Shown: positions 9,066 to 18,606, numbered from the stretch's first letter. The stretch is DNA of 46,615 bases from Verrucomicrobiaceae bacterium (GCA_027489965.1 JAIXZA010000149.1:1-46615), one strand, 5' to 3'. Numbers and translations: made by a program. The notes: generated by a model from the sequence alone, not told the origin.

Positions 9066-9902
9066 TCACCTTTCAAAATTCGCTGAAAGGTGGTGAAAGG
9101 CAGCCGCTACACTTTGAGTCATGGGTCCAGGAGCCTGAAGGAGACGACCATTCAGCTCGGCAATAGGGTGCACGTCTCGAGTCGACGATGTCAAAAAGGC
9201 TTCCTCGCAATGATCCAAAGCGGACACTGGCACAGGCTCCTCAAAGCAATCGATGCCCGAGGCTTGGCAAGCTTTGATCACAAGGTCGCGGGTGATTCCA
9301 GCTAGGCAGCCGGACGCCAAGGGCGGTGTCACGAGGCGACCATGAATCACCAGAAACGCATTGGACCCAGTGCCCTCACAAACCTCACCGCGAGTGTTAG
9401 CCATCAGCGCTTCTCCGCAGCCTTTGGACTTTGCCAAGGCCAAGGCACGCACATTACCACCGTAGGACACACTTTTGGCACCTGCCAGAGGGCCATTTTC
9501 GTTCAAGGTCCAGGGAACCAAGCAGACCTTCTCCGTTGCAGGCCAGGGCTTCAGAGGGACGGCAGTCACCAGCGCGGTCGCGGCACCATCTCCGCGATCT
9601 GATCCCAGAGGACCGTCTCCAGTCGTGAGGGTGACACGCAATCGTGCATCCTTGAGTTGATTGGCTTTTAAAACAGCCTCTAACGCAGCTAGATACTGCT
9701 CCAAAGGCATGGGGGCCATGCCCATGATCTGACAAGAATTCACCAACCGCTGCCAATGTTCACGCGCAGCAAAAGGCTGACCTTGGCGGGCAACCAAGGT
9801 CTCGAAAACCCCATCTCCCACGAGCAGACCGTGGTCGAGGGGTGAAATTCGGGCCTCTGCCAGAGGGCAGATGGTCCCATTCAGCCAAATGAATGCAGAC
9901 AT
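9066..9902 (-). CDS. Class IV aminotransferase / aminodeoxychorismate lyase family
   Basis: A fold-type IV PLP enzyme of 278 residues. The family features are an early LNGT strand, LDHGLLVGDGVFET (22-35), the PLP lysine in AGAKSVSY (Lys143), EVCEGTGSNAFLV with Glu176 contacting the cofactor, and PLASGCLAGITR near 215. Members include branched-chain aminotransferase (IlvE), D-amino-acid aminotransferase and 4-amino-4-deoxychorismate lyase (PabC). The short length and GDGVFET lean towards PabC or D-amino-acid aminotransferase rather than IlvE, but motifs alone cannot settle this, so no symbol is given. It diverges from obg with 86 nt between the two starts and converges on the EF-hand gene, 53 nt away. 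Confidence 0.88.
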   Translation of the reverse strand: MSAFIWLNGTICPLAEARISPLDHGLLVGDGVFETLVARQGQPFAAREHWQRLVNSCQIMGMAPMPLEQYLAALEAVLKANQLKDARLRVTLTTGDGPLGSDRGDGAATALVTAVPLKPWPATEKVCLVPWTLNENGPLAGAKSVSYGGNVRALALAKSKGCGEALMANTRGEVCEGTGSNAFLVIHGRLVTPPLASGCLAGITRDLVIKACQASGIDCFEEPVPVSALDHCEEAFLTSSTRDVHPIAELNGRLLQAPGPMTQSVAAAFHHLSANFER

Positions 9903-9988
9903 TTGGCAAGCAACCGCACATCAAGGGATCTTGCAAGCATTCAGCTGGTACTTGTGCCGAGCGTCATCCTCCGCTACAAGACAGGTCC

Positions 9989-11044
9989 ATGTTTGTCGAT
10001 CAGATCAAAGTTAATGCCCGCGCCGGTAAAGGTGGCGACGGCTCCGTCCATTTCCACCGAGGCAAGTTCCGTCCCAAAGGCGGTCCTGATGGAGGCGATG
10101 GCGGCAACGGCGGCAGCGTCGTCCTACTCGTAGATAACAGCACGAACAGCCTGCGCACCTTCTTTTACAATCCCAAGCTGCTGGCCAATGACGGCGAAAA
10201 AGGCCGTGGCAATCAATGCAGCGGCAGCAGTTCTCCAGACGTTGTCTACAAAGTACCCTGCGGCACCGTTATCTCGAGAATCATCGAAGAAGAAGACCCA
10301 GAAACGGGTGAAATCATCGAACGCTACGAACATGTCGCCGACCTCACGACCCTGCATCAGACCTTCGTGCTGTGCAAAGGTGGCCGTGGAGGCAAAGGCA
10401 ACGTGCATTTCAAAACCAGCACCCATCAGACCCCACGTGAATTCACTCCCGGTACCGATGGTGAAGAAGGACGCTTCCATTTCGAGCTGCGCAGCATCGC
10501 TGACGCTGGCTTTGTCGGCTTTCCCAATGCTGGTAAATCAACGCTGCTGGCCAGCCTGAGCGCAGCCCGTCCGAAGATCGCCAACTATCCCTTCACGACG
10601 CTGCAACCCATGATCGGCATCGTACACTTCGGCCCAAACCGTCGTGGCACACTGGCAGACATCCCTGGCCTCATTGAAGGCGCTCATGCCAATATCGGTC
10701 TTGGTCACGACTTTCTGCGTCACATCATGCGCTGCCGTGAGCTACTCTTTGTCGTTGATACAGGCGGCACTGAAGGTCGCGACCCCGTGGCAGATCTTGA
10801 GACAGTCAGAAAAGAAGTCTCTCTCTACTCCGCAGAATTAGCCAAACGCCCCTGGTGCATCATCGCGAATAAAATGGATGTCGAAGGCGCTGCTGAACAT
10901 CTCGCCAATTTGAAAAGCCGCTTTAAGCGGGTGAAAATTCTGCCGATCTCAGCCCAAAGCGGTCTAGGCATGGACAAACTACGCGCTCATTTAGACAAAC
11001 AGATCGGTCAGGACATGGAGCATGCCTTTGCTCCAGTGGAATGA
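9989..11044 (+). CDS. obg: GTPase Obg/CgtA
   Basis: An essential ribosome-associated GTPase acting in 50S assembly and stress control. The start is fixed by the universal Obg N-terminus MFVDQIKVNARAGKGGDGS; the frame is open about 96 nt further upstream, but that part has no Obg similarity. The glycine-rich Obg fold covers residues 1-165. The GTPase motifs are GFPNAGKST (177-185, G1), DIPG (224-227, G3), NKMD (294-297, G4) and SAQ (321-323, G5). The protein stops at 351 residues, shortly after the G domain, so it lacks the optional C-terminal OCT domain. A molybdate-type permease gene begins 29 nt downstream on the same strand. Confidence 0.97.
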   Translation: MFVDQIKVNARAGKGGDGSVHFHRGKFRPKGGPDGGDGGNGGSVVLLVDNSTNSLRTFFYNPKLLANDGEKGRGNQCSGSSSPDVVYKVPCGTVISRIIEEEDPETGEIIERYEHVADLTTLHQTFVLCKGGRGGKGNVHFKTSTHQTPREFTPGTDGEEGRFHFELRSIADAGFVGFPNAGKSTLLASLSAARPKIANYPFTTLQPMIGIVHFGPNRRGTLADIPGLIEGAHANIGLGHDFLRHIMRCRELLFVVDTGGTEGRDPVADLETVRKEVSLYSAELAKRPWCIIANKMDVEGAAEHLANLKSRFKRVKILPISAQSGLGMDKLRAHLDKQIGQDMEHAFAPVE

Positions 11045-11073
11045 CTTGAGACACCCCGCCTTCAACCAGAAAC

Positions 11074-11841
11074 ATGCGCACGTTCTGGCTTTGCTTAACA
11101 GCCATCACAGCAGCCTATCTGCTGTTTTGGCTGCTTTTGCTAGGCGCTACAGCTGCCTACAGCCCACCAGAAGTCTGGCTGCAAACGGTGATGAAACCAG
11201 AGATTCGTTATGCCACGGCACTCAGTCTTCTGACCTGTAGTGCTGCGGCAGCCATCGCCTTACTCTTCGCTGTGCCCATCGGTTATTTCATGGCGCGCTG
11301 CCAGTTCAAAGGCAAAACGCTGCTGGATGCTGCACTGGACATCCCCATCGTGCTGCCTCCCATGGTGGTTGGCATTTGTCTGCTGATCTTTTTTCAGACA
11401 TCGATTGGCCGAAGCATTGAACAGGTCATTTCATTCACCTACACGATTGCTGGAGTTGTTTTAGCCCAATTCGTCGTCGCCGCCGCCTTTGCCATCCGCA
11501 CCATGCGCGGCACCTTTGATCACCTATCTGCCCGACCCGAGGAAGTCGCCCTCACTCTAGGTGCCACCCACTTTCAATCCTTCTGGCACGTCGCTTTGCC
11601 TACCGCACGTCGCGGCATGCTCGCAGCCTTTTGTATCGCCTGGGCTCGTAGTTTAGGCGAGTTCGGGCCCATCCTTGTCTTTGCCGGAGCGACTCGAATG
11701 AGAACGGAAGTGTTGCCCACCACAGTCTGGCTTGAGCTCAGTGTCGGCAATCTTGACTCAGCCGTCACGGTCAGTCTGGCCATGATCCTCATTGCTGTGA
11801 TTGTCCTCGTCGCTGTGCGTGCCACAGGAGAAAAAGTTTAA
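11074..11841 (+). CDS. modB: Molybdate/tungstate-type ABC transporter permease
   Basis: A membrane permease of 255 residues with about five to six hydrophobic helices. The inner-membrane coupling (EAA-type) loop reads EEVALTLGATHFQSFWHVALPT in effect, followed by an ARSLGEFGPILVFAGAT stretch typical of ModB, WtpB and CysU/CysT-like permeases. The LGEFG and PTTVWLELSVGN segments favour molybdate or tungstate over sulfate. The ATPase gene starts 12 nt after its stop. No periplasmic binding protein (ModA) gene is in the window, so the substrate is inferred from the permease and is not certain. The gene follows obg by 29 nt and may be read from the same promoter. Confidence 0.82.
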   Translation: MRTFWLCLTAITAAYLLFWLLLLGATAAYSPPEVWLQTVMKPEIRYATALSLLTCSAAAAIALLFAVPIGYFMARCQFKGKTLLDAALDIPIVLPPMVVGICLLIFFQTSIGRSIEQVISFTYTIAGVVLAQFVVAAAFAIRTMRGTFDHLSARPEEVALTLGATHFQSFWHVALPTARRGMLAAFCIAWARSLGEFGPILVFAGATRMRTEVLPTTVWLELSVGNLDSAVTVSLAMILIAVIVLVAVRATGEKV

Positions 11842-11853
11842 CATCGCCACTCT

Positions 11854-12489
11854 GTGATCTCCCTCAAAAACATCTCATGGAAGGCCCCTGACGCGGGTTT
11901 CAGCCTGCATGACGTTTCCTTGACGATCCCAGACAATACTTACGCGGTGCTCATGGGAAGCACTGGTTGTGGTAAGACCTCATTGCTTGAGATTATCTGT
12001 GGACTGCGCCATCCAAGCCAAGGCCAAATCTTCCTGGATGGCCGAGACGTAACTTTTTTGGAGCCGCGAGAACGCCGCATCGGTTATGTGCCCCAAGACC
12101 TTGCCCTTTTTCCAGGGCGCCGAGTCAAAGCTCAGCTAAGTTTTGCCCTACAAATGCGTGGACTCAGTGATGAGACGCTCATCCAGCAACTTGCCGAAGA
12201 TCTCCGCATCACGCACATCTTGGAGCGACTGCCAGAGCAACTATCAGGCGGTGAAAAACAACGTGTTGCTCTGGCACGGGCCCTTGCCGCCCAACCAAGA
12301 GTGTTGCTCTTGGACGAGCCTCTGTCTGCCCTAGACGAGTCCACGCGTGAGGATGCCATGACTCTGCTGCGCACCCTGCAAAGCAAACACACTCTGACCG
12401 TCTTACACGTCACCCATTCCAGCAGCGAGGCCGACGCGCTTGGCCAGCTCCGACTGCGGCTCGATCACGGGCAGATTGTGTCGGCTTAG
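11854..12489 (+). CDS. modC: ABC transporter ATP-binding protein (molybdate type)
   Basis: The energising subunit for the adjacent permease. Its 211 residues contain Walker A GSTGCGKT (35-42), a Q-loop in YVPQDLALFP, the signature LSGGEKQRVALARAL, Walker B VLLLDEPLSALD and the switch histidine in VLHVTHS. The GTG start is 12 nt after the permease stop. The protein is shorter than typical ModC (about 350 residues) and lacks the C-terminal MOP/TOBE molybdate-binding domain, so it looks more like the short ATPases of WtpC- or ModF-like systems. It ends 4 nt before the convergent CPBP protease gene. Confidence 0.85.
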   Translation: MISLKNISWKAPDAGFSLHDVSLTIPDNTYAVLMGSTGCGKTSLLEIICGLRHPSQGQIFLDGRDVTFLEPRERRIGYVPQDLALFPGRRVKAQLSFALQMRGLSDETLIQQLAEDLRITHILERLPEQLSGGEKQRVALARALAAQPRVLLLDEPLSALDESTREDAMTLLRTLQSKHTLTVLHVTHSSSEADALGQLRLRLDHGQIVSA

Positions 12490-12493
12490 TAAC

Positions 12494-13867
12494 TCATATA
12501 CTGAGCAGAAGCACGCATAGAATACCATTGTTCAAAGCATGCGCTGTCATAGGCGCAATAAGACTCTGACGCCACATTCGCAGCAATGAAAAAGCCATCG
12601 CCAGCGCCATGATGGCCGGCACACCAGCCCAGCCCTGGGGATGGATCACGGCAAAAATAAATGCCCCACCCAGTGTCCCCAAAACCCAGCGCAGCCATGC
12701 CGACAACCCAGGGAACAAAAGGCCACGAAACATCATCTCTTCAGAAACCGGCGCCCAGACAACAGCCAGAAGCACCGCGCTGATTTTGACTGCCACACTG
12801 CCGGAGAAGGCATCTGTGATAGGATGCTCTGGCGATACACCCGTCAGTTTGACTATCCATGAGGCAGCAATCATGCCCAAAACAAGCAATGGCAGACAAG
12901 CCAGCCATCCGAGAATGCCCGCAGCCATTTCACGCAGTATCCCCTTCCCTGCTTGCAGCCCCAAAGCAACACGCCAGGACTCGCGCTTCATCCCACGCCA
13001 TAGCGGCCAAAGAAACCCTGCAATTAAAGCTAGAAATGCGATCAAGTAATGAAACGTCCTGGGCATGTCTGCGAACACAAATCGCGACACATTGGGCAGG
13101 ATTAAAAACAAGACCATGTAAACCGCAAAACCCTCTAACAGAAGCCCACCTTCAGCGCGAGTGATCGCAGACAGCGTGAATTTCAGCCTTCCCTCACGCC
13201 AACGCAGAAAGGCCAACACAAAAAGTACCAGACCGCCAATCGCAGCCAAAAAACCAAATAGCCCAAAAGCCAGCATGACCATCATCGTCCGCATTGCCTG
13301 CTGCAGGACCGCACGCCGTGCCACATCATCCGAAGGCAGCGTCTGTGCCCTTGCCAGTTCAGCCATCCAACCATGACGTTTCTTCAGTTCCAGCCAGCGA
13401 TCATTCGTGATTGGTAGTGTTGCTGATTTCATCTGACCTAAAGTCACCACATCTTCTTTTACAGAGATCTCTGAATCCGCGAGGGCAGCCAACGCAGATT
13501 CAGAAGGCCATTCATCGGTCAACCATCCTTTTAAAATCAGCTGACGTAACAGGTCTTGTTTCTTGGGCGACACCCTGGCCAAATCCTGAAGGATCGGCTC
13601 TGTTAGTGCTTCATTCCAAGAACCAGCTAGTTCCATGAAAGCTTTTAATCCCACAGCATAGCGCGCCGCCATCTCAAAGACTCGATTCGGCCTCACGGCC
13701 ACCTCTTCGCGCTCTTTTCTTACAGCCTGTGACCCTAGCACAAAACTCACACAGGCAATGATTGCAGCACAAGCCAGCACTGACCCCAGCTTAGCATGGC
13801 GCACAGTCAACAACGGCGCCTCCTGGCCAGCCTGTTGCTCGGAAGATTCGGGGAAAGTTTCGATCAT
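12494..13867 (-). CDS. Large CPBP family intramembrane metalloprotease
   Basis: A 457-residue membrane protein. The N-terminus has one hydrophobic helix (about 27-47), then a polar, probably extracytoplasmic domain of about 140 residues with no recognised motif. A multi-helix C-terminal half carries the CPBP motifs PVSEEMMFRGLLFPG (Glu376/Glu377), FAVIHPQGW and HALNNGI. The extra polar domain makes it longer than the 277-residue paralogue near 1-1.8 kb. Substrate unknown. It is convergent with the ABC ATPase gene, 4 nt apart. On its upstream side, 120 nt separate it from the amidohydrolase-like gene on the same strand. Confidence 0.88.
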   Translation of the reverse strand: MIETFPESSEQQAGQEAPLLTVRHAKLGSVLACAAIIACVSFVLGSQAVRKEREEVAVRPNRVFEMAARYAVGLKAFMELAGSWNEALTEPILQDLARVSPKKQDLLRQLILKGWLTDEWPSESALAALADSEISVKEDVVTLGQMKSATLPITNDRWLELKKRHGWMAELARAQTLPSDDVARRAVLQQAMRTMMVMLAFGLFGFLAAIGGLVLFVLAFLRWREGRLKFTLSAITRAEGGLLLEGFAVYMVLFLILPNVSRFVFADMPRTFHYLIAFLALIAGFLWPLWRGMKRESWRVALGLQAGKGILREMAAGILGWLACLPLLVLGMIAASWIVKLTGVSPEHPITDAFSGSVAVKISAVLLAVVWAPVSEEMMFRGLLFPGLSAWLRWVLGTLGGAFIFAVIHPQGWAGVPAIMALAMAFSLLRMWRQSLIAPMTAHALNNGILCVLLLSI

Positions 13868-13987
13868 GTTTCAACCAAACTACAGCTTCCCGAAAATGAC
13901 ATCCCGAATCCAAATTCGCAGATGAACTTTCTCCAGACGAAAACGTTAGAATTCATCATTAATGCTAAACTGCCATCGCACTAAGAC

Positions 13988-14869
13988 CTAGAGCTCAACC
14001 TTCAGCCACTTGGGGATGTAAACGCGCAGGGTCTGAACGAGTGCTTCCGCAAACTTTTGGCGATTCTCTGGGGTGTCGCGAAGGCGGATGCGATTGGCTT
14101 CAATCTGAAGACCAGCGACATGTGCTGCTGCTCTAGAATGACGATCAATGGTATAGCCCCCACGAAAATAAGGCTCGGTCGGCACAGTCATACGCGGGCT
14201 TGGCGTTGCAAGAAAACCATGCTGCTCAATCATAGCGCCCAGACTTTCAGATCCAAAAAGCAGATCGGCATAGGGTACGTCTGGATTGAGTTCGGAAATT
14301 AGTTGAATGGAACCTGATTGCCTGAAATCGATGCCGTTGATCACCTGAGTTGGTTTGGCAAGATCGGCGACTCGGTGCATGTAGCCAAGTTCGACCCGAA
14401 TATCTTTGTGATTTTGTCCATGCAGATCAATGAAGAAGGCGCGCCCATGGCGAGCGACAGCTTTCTTCAGAGCCTTCTCAATGTAGCTATGGTATTCTTG
14501 CCAGATCTTTTCGGCGGTCTTATCTCCCTGCGCTGCTTCTTTAATCTCACGGTTTGGGTCCAGTTTACTGCGGTGCAGATGGCTGATGACCAGATCCATC
14601 GACTTACCTGTCTGCTTTTTCACTTCTGCAGCGATTCGCCTGGCCAAATCCTGCGTATTGGCATCTGAATCCACCACACCATAGGTACGATCGGCGACCG
14701 ACTTTGGCTTTAGCAGGCCACCATGCGGAGCGGATAGCACCAGCGGTAATTCACCTGGAATGTATTCAACGTAACGCAGCGTGCCAAAGACAGGCTTTAA
14801 AGTGGGCTCATCGGCAGCAAATGCAGCCGCGATGAACCATAAAGAGACGAAGAGGCAAAGGCGGATCAT
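13988..14869 (-). CDS. Exported N-formylglutamate amidohydrolase-like protein
   Basis: 293 residues with a signal peptide (MIRLCLFVSLWFIAAAFAA, predicted cleavage near 18-19). The N-formylglutamate amidohydrolase (FGase) fold is suggested by SAPHGG (47-51, probable zinc-site His49), DSDANTQDLARRIA, SHLHRSKLDPNR (97-107), FFIDLHGQNH (146-154) and VELGY. Cytoplasmic FGases act in histidine degradation; exported relatives are uncharacterised and may act on peptidoglycan-derived or other amides. The L,D-transpeptidase gene lies immediately upstream on the same strand, 12 nt away. Cotranscription with a cell-wall enzyme makes a wall-related amidase role possible; that is inference. Confidence 0.8.
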   Translation of the reverse strand: MIRLCLFVSLWFIAAAFAADEPTLKPVFGTLRYVEYIPGELPLVLSAPHGGLLKPKSVADRTYGVVDSDANTQDLARRIAAEVKKQTGKSMDLVISHLHRSKLDPNREIKEAAQGDKTAEKIWQEYHSYIEKALKKAVARHGRAFFIDLHGQNHKDIRVELGYMHRVADLAKPTQVINGIDFRQSGSIQLISELNPDVPYADLLFGSESLGAMIEQHGFLATPSPRMTVPTEPYFRGGYTIDRHSRAAAHVAGLQIEANRIRLRDTPENRQKFAEALVQTLRVYIPKWLKVEL

Positions 14870-14881
14870 GAGTTGGTTAGG

Positions 14882-15640
14882 CTATGGTAAAAACCACGCT
14901 GCTCTTAAATACTCATAATCAGCCTGAGGTAAAAGAACATAATGTGGATAGGCCTTAGGATCCAACCAACGAAGCATGCGCTCCAAGTTCTCCACAGACA
15001 TGGTTGTACAGCCTGCACTGGGCTTTGTAGGACCACGGCGGACATGGAAAAAAATGGCACTGCCATAGCCTGGAACGGCAGGTTTTTGATTGTGGCGGAT
15101 CTCCAGCATCCATTTATAGGCATCATCTCCCAATCGCATTTTTTGTTTTTCAAACCACAACGGCACGTTGCGGGGATTGACGCGCACATGCTGGTTATAA
15201 TAGGGATTGGTGGAATCATCCACATAAGCATCCCAAGGGCCGACCTGTAGATAAGGCCAGCGCGCACCACTGGGAGCTTTGGCCGCATTGCCAAAAAGCA
15301 TTCCCAGTTGAAAGACGCCCGCTGGGGCACGCCAATCTTTCTCCACTTTGGCAGGGATACCGTTCTGTGGCGGATTAAAAACTCCACGCCCCCAGGCCAA
15401 GCCAGCGCGGCCCAGTAAAACAGGAACCGATTTCGAAAAAACAGGCTGCCATGGAGCACTGGCTGAGGCGCGCTGATAGCACTGCAAGACCGCTGTATTG
15501 GAGTTCCAAGTCGCGGCTTGACTCACGATGAGTTGCCGAGCCGAACTTGGGATTTGCGCCTGACTTGGGCTACACATCAAAACCACGATGAATAAGACCC
15601 AAAGAAAACGGCTGGGTGGAAGAAAAATTGAAGCACACAT
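14882..15640 (-). CDS. Exported L,D-transpeptidase family protein (YkuD-like)
   Basis: A 252-residue protein with a signal peptide (hydrophobic run up to about residue 25, then SPSQAQ). The C-terminal half has the YkuD catalytic pattern: His199 in AIFFHVRRG and the nucleophile Cys211 in PSAGCTTMS, matching H...S-x-G-C. WRAPAGVFQLG in the middle is also characteristic. Such enzymes cross-link peptidoglycan (3-3 bonds), attach proteins to the wall, or act as carboxypeptidases. A GTG nine nt upstream (15649) could also start translation. It is the first gene of a pair with the FGase-like gene, and its start is divergent from the SNF2 helicase across about 110-240 nt. Confidence 0.85.
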   Translation of the reverse strand: MCASIFLPPSRFLWVLFIVVLMCSPSQAQIPSSARQLIVSQAATWNSNTAVLQCYQRASASAPWQPVFSKSVPVLLGRAGLAWGRGVFNPPQNGIPAKVEKDWRAPAGVFQLGMLFGNAAKAPSGARWPYLQVGPWDAYVDDSTNPYYNQHVRVNPRNVPLWFEKQKMRLGDDAYKWMLEIRHNQKPAVPGYGSAIFFHVRRGPTKPSAGCTTMSVENLERMLRWLDPKAYPHYVLLPQADYEYLRAAWFLP

Positions 15641-15876
15641 GATGGTCACGATAATGAAAGCACAGAAATAAGTTTCTTAGCCAGAGCAGCCGCTTTTAGC
15701 ATCGCTCATGCCTACTGCTGGCGAAAATAAACTTCAAATCAACCGTTCAGGATTAAAGTTTGGCCTCAAGCCTTTGGGGTTTTGTTCCTGAAAGCTGGTT
15801 TACGACAGGATTGCTTTGTTTTTGGCAGACTTGTCCCTTGCTTCACCAGCCTCACGCGCTATCCCAGAACGCCCTC

Positions 15877-18606
15877 GTGTCTGAAATTTTCCCCTTCCCC
15901 CAGCTCTGGTCCCAAGTGCGCCGTAAGTCTTGGATGTGGCTTTTTCGCAGGCCCCTTATTGAGCAGGCGATGAAGCACCTCAAAGCCCACACACAGGTGG
16001 CAAGGGCCATCATTATCAATGCCAGTGAACTGGAAGTTTTAGGAGAAGTTGGGCGCAGCAACCAGACTTATCAGGAAACAAGACTGCGACTAAAGTTAGC
16101 TGAAAATGGTGACCTCCATCTCACCACCGAGTGTACCTGTCACTCGCGCCATCTTTGCGATCATGCGGCTGCGCTCATGATGGTCTTTGAGCAGGAAAGT
16201 GAGCGCACTTTAATCGAAAAGATAGCGCGCCCTGGCCAGGGCAGCGTCGGAGAAGATGGTGTCAGCGGCACGGCCTCAGGCGAGGAAAAGGCAACCTCGG
16301 TGAGCAATGACAAACTGCATCCGATCTTACGTTTACGCAGGCTTAGCATCGAGCGCGCCCATTTGAAAGCAGGGCGAAGTTCGCTACTCAATAGTAAAAT
16401 GAGCATCGGCATCGCTGAGCCCTGTGTGAGCTATGAAGGCTGTGCCGAGACCTTTCAAATGCAGGGCCGTGGCACAGGCGCACGCTGGAAGGATGAAAGC
16501 GGGCAAGTCATGACTTTAACTCGAAATTTGCGCATGGAGCGACTACTCATCGCTGACCTGTCACAGGCTGGCATGATGCCGCTAACTCAGGCCATCCCAG
16601 ACGCGCAGGCCGCTGAGTCCCTGCATGTACTGATGTCCGTACCCGAGACAAAACAAGCCGTCTTTTGGTCTGCCTTTTTGCGGGATCGTGTGCCCTTGCT
16701 GCGTAAAGAAGGCTGGCAGGTAGAAGTCAGTGAGGACTTTGGCTTCATCATCCATGAAGCCACGGAAGATGCCTGGTTCACCGATCTGGAAAGTGATGCG
16801 GCTGGCCGTGACCATTTCTCTCTGGATCTCGGCATTGAATTGGAGGGTCAACGGATCTCTCTCGTGCCATTGCTGGTCGATTGCATTGATCAAGGGCTGA
16901 CACCCGCGGTGCTAGAGCAGAATCTGGATCAGCAATTCCTACTGTCTCTCCCTGGTGCGGGTAATCCGGTGCTCTCGGTGCCAGCGCGCCGACTGCTGGT
17001 GCTGCTGCGTTTTCTGGATGAGCTATTAACCACCCGACCCACGCGAAAAGATGGTAAATTGCAGGTGGATAAACTGCGCGCTGCCCAACTCAGCAGCAGT
17101 CTAGAGGGCTTACCCATCCGCGCGCCAGCGGAGTTAGCTGTGCTGCAAAAGCGGCTGGCTGGATTCAAAGAAATGCTGCTCGTCGATCCACCCGCCGGAT
17201 TAAAGGCAGATCTCCGGCCCTATCAGCGGGAGGGACTTTCCTGGCTGCAATTCCTGCGAGAGTTTGGCCTGCACGGCATCCTGGCAGATGACATGGGCCT
17301 GGGTAAAACCATGCAAACGCTGGCACATTTGCTGATGGAAAAAAATGCAGGTCGGACCGAACTCCCAAGTCTGATTTTGGCCCCGACTTCGGTCATCCGC
17401 AATTGGGCTCGGGAGGCTGCTAAATTCACACCAGAGCTCAATGTCCTGCTTCTGCATGGAGATGATCGCCAGTCAGATTTCAGACGCATTACCAAGCATG
17501 ACCTCGTCGTCACCTCTTACCCGCTGATTGTTCGGGATGCAGAGATCTTGCGAGCGATCGACTGGCATGTCGTGGCGCTGGATGAGGCGCAAAACATCAA
17601 GAATCCCAAGAGTAAGGCCGCCCAAGTCTGTAGCAGTCTCAAGGCACGCCAGCGCCTCTGCATCACTGGCACCCCCATGGAAAATCATTTGGGCGAGCTC
17701 TGGAGCCTTTACCACTTTCTCATGCCTGGACTGCTCGGAGATGCTGAAAGCTTCCGCGATTACTACCGCAACCCCATCGAGAGGGATGCAGACACCGAGC
17801 GCCAAGCTCAGCTCAGCGCCCGCCTCCAGCCACTCCTCCTACGCCGAACCAAAGGCGCGGTCGCCAAAGATCTGCCGCCCAAGACGGAGATCATCCACCG
17901 GATTGAGCTGGATAAGGAGCAAGCCGACCTCTATGAGACCATCCGAGCCGCGATGGATCAAAGGGTGCGTGAGGCCATCAGCAATCAGGGTCTGGAGCGC
18001 AGCCAGATCATTGTGCTCGATGCTTTGCTCAAACTCCGCCAAGTCTGCTGTCACCCACAGTTGCTAAAAATCGACGCAGCTAAGAAGATCGAGACTTCAG
18101 CCAAAACAGCCTTTCTCATGCAGGATCTGCTGCCTGAGTTGATCGACGAAGGCCACCGAGTTCTGATTTTCAGCCAGTTTACCGAGATGCTGGGCATCAT
18201 CGAAGAGGAGCTTAACAAAGCTAACATACGCTACGTCAAACTCACCGGTCAGACCCAGGATCGTGAGACACCCATGAGACAGTTTCAAAACGGTGAAGTG
18301 CCCGTTTTCCTCATCAGCCTGAAAGCCGGTGGCTCTGGCCTGACTCTCACCGCCGCTGACACCGTGATCCATTATGATCCCTGGTGGAACCCCGCCGCAG
18401 AAGCTCAGGCCAGCGATCGCGCTCACCGAATCGGCCAGACCAAGCCCGTCTTCATTCACAAGCTTATCTGCCAATCCACCATTGAGGAGCGTATTCTCGA
18501 CATGCAAAAAACCAAGGCAGCTCTGATCGAAGGTCTTCTATCGGGTCGCAGTGATAAGCTGCAACTCACTCAGGAAGACATTCAGCGCTTGCTCATGGCT
18601 TCATAA
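15877..18606 (+). CDS. SWIM-domain SNF2-family helicase
   Basis: A DNA-dependent ATPase of about 909 residues. Near residues 86-98 there is a SWIM zinc-binding motif (ECTCHSRHLCDHAA, CxC...CxH). A long middle region (SNF2-associated bacterial domain) follows, then the helicase core: LRPYQREGLSWLQFL, Walker A DDMGLGKTMQT (about 471), DEAQNIKNP (about 569), TGTPMENHLGELWSL, and C-terminal motifs SLKAGGSGLTLTAADTVI and ASDRAHRIGQ. Family members are linked to transcription recycling or DNA repair (RapA/HepA relatives). The start is uncertain: GTG at 15877 is chosen, but TTG at 15760 or ATG at 15934 are in frame, and none has a clear ribosome site. Its last 14 nt overlap the ancestral 3' end of the convergent amidase gene. 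Confidence 0.93.
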   Translation: MSEIFPFPQLWSQVRRKSWMWLFRRPLIEQAMKHLKAHTQVARAIIINASELEVLGEVGRSNQTYQETRLRLKLAENGDLHLTTECTCHSRHLCDHAAALMMVFEQESERTLIEKIARPGQGSVGEDGVSGTASGEEKATSVSNDKLHPILRLRRLSIERAHLKAGRSSLLNSKMSIGIAEPCVSYEGCAETFQMQGRGTGARWKDESGQVMTLTRNLRMERLLIADLSQAGMMPLTQAIPDAQAAESLHVLMSVPETKQAVFWSAFLRDRVPLLRKEGWQVEVSEDFGFIIHEATEDAWFTDLESDAAGRDHFSLDLGIELEGQRISLVPLLVDCIDQGLTPAVLEQNLDQQFLLSLPGAGNPVLSVPARRLLVLLRFLDELLTTRPTRKDGKLQVDKLRAAQLSSSLEGLPIRAPAELAVLQKRLAGFKEMLLVDPPAGLKADLRPYQREGLSWLQFLREFGLHGILADDMGLGKTMQTLAHLLMEKNAGRTELPSLILAPTSVIRNWAREAAKFTPELNVLLLHGDDRQSDFRRITKHDLVVTSYPLIVRDAEILRAIDWHVVALDEAQNIKNPKSKAAQVCSSLKARQRLCITGTPMENHLGELWSLYHFLMPGLLGDAESFRDYYRNPIERDADTERQAQLSARLQPLLLRRTKGAVAKDLPPKTEIIHRIELDKEQADLYETIRAAMDQRVREAISNQGLERSQIIVLDALLKLRQVCCHPQLLKIDAAKKIETSAKTAFLMQDLLPELIDEGHRVLIFSQFTEMLGIIEEELNKANIRYVKLTGQTQDRETPMRQFQNGEVPVFLISLKAGGSGLTLTAADTVIHYDPWWNPAAEAQASDRAHRIGQTKPVFIHKLICQSTIEERILDMQKTKAALIEGLLSGRSDKLQLTQEDIQRLLMAS

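Noticed and set aside
9067..9092. 9-bp inverted repeat CACCTTTCA/TGAAAGGTG at the end of the aminotransferase gene
   Set aside because: It overlaps the last codons and is followed by only a short, interrupted U-run, so it was not called as a terminator, though weak function is possible.
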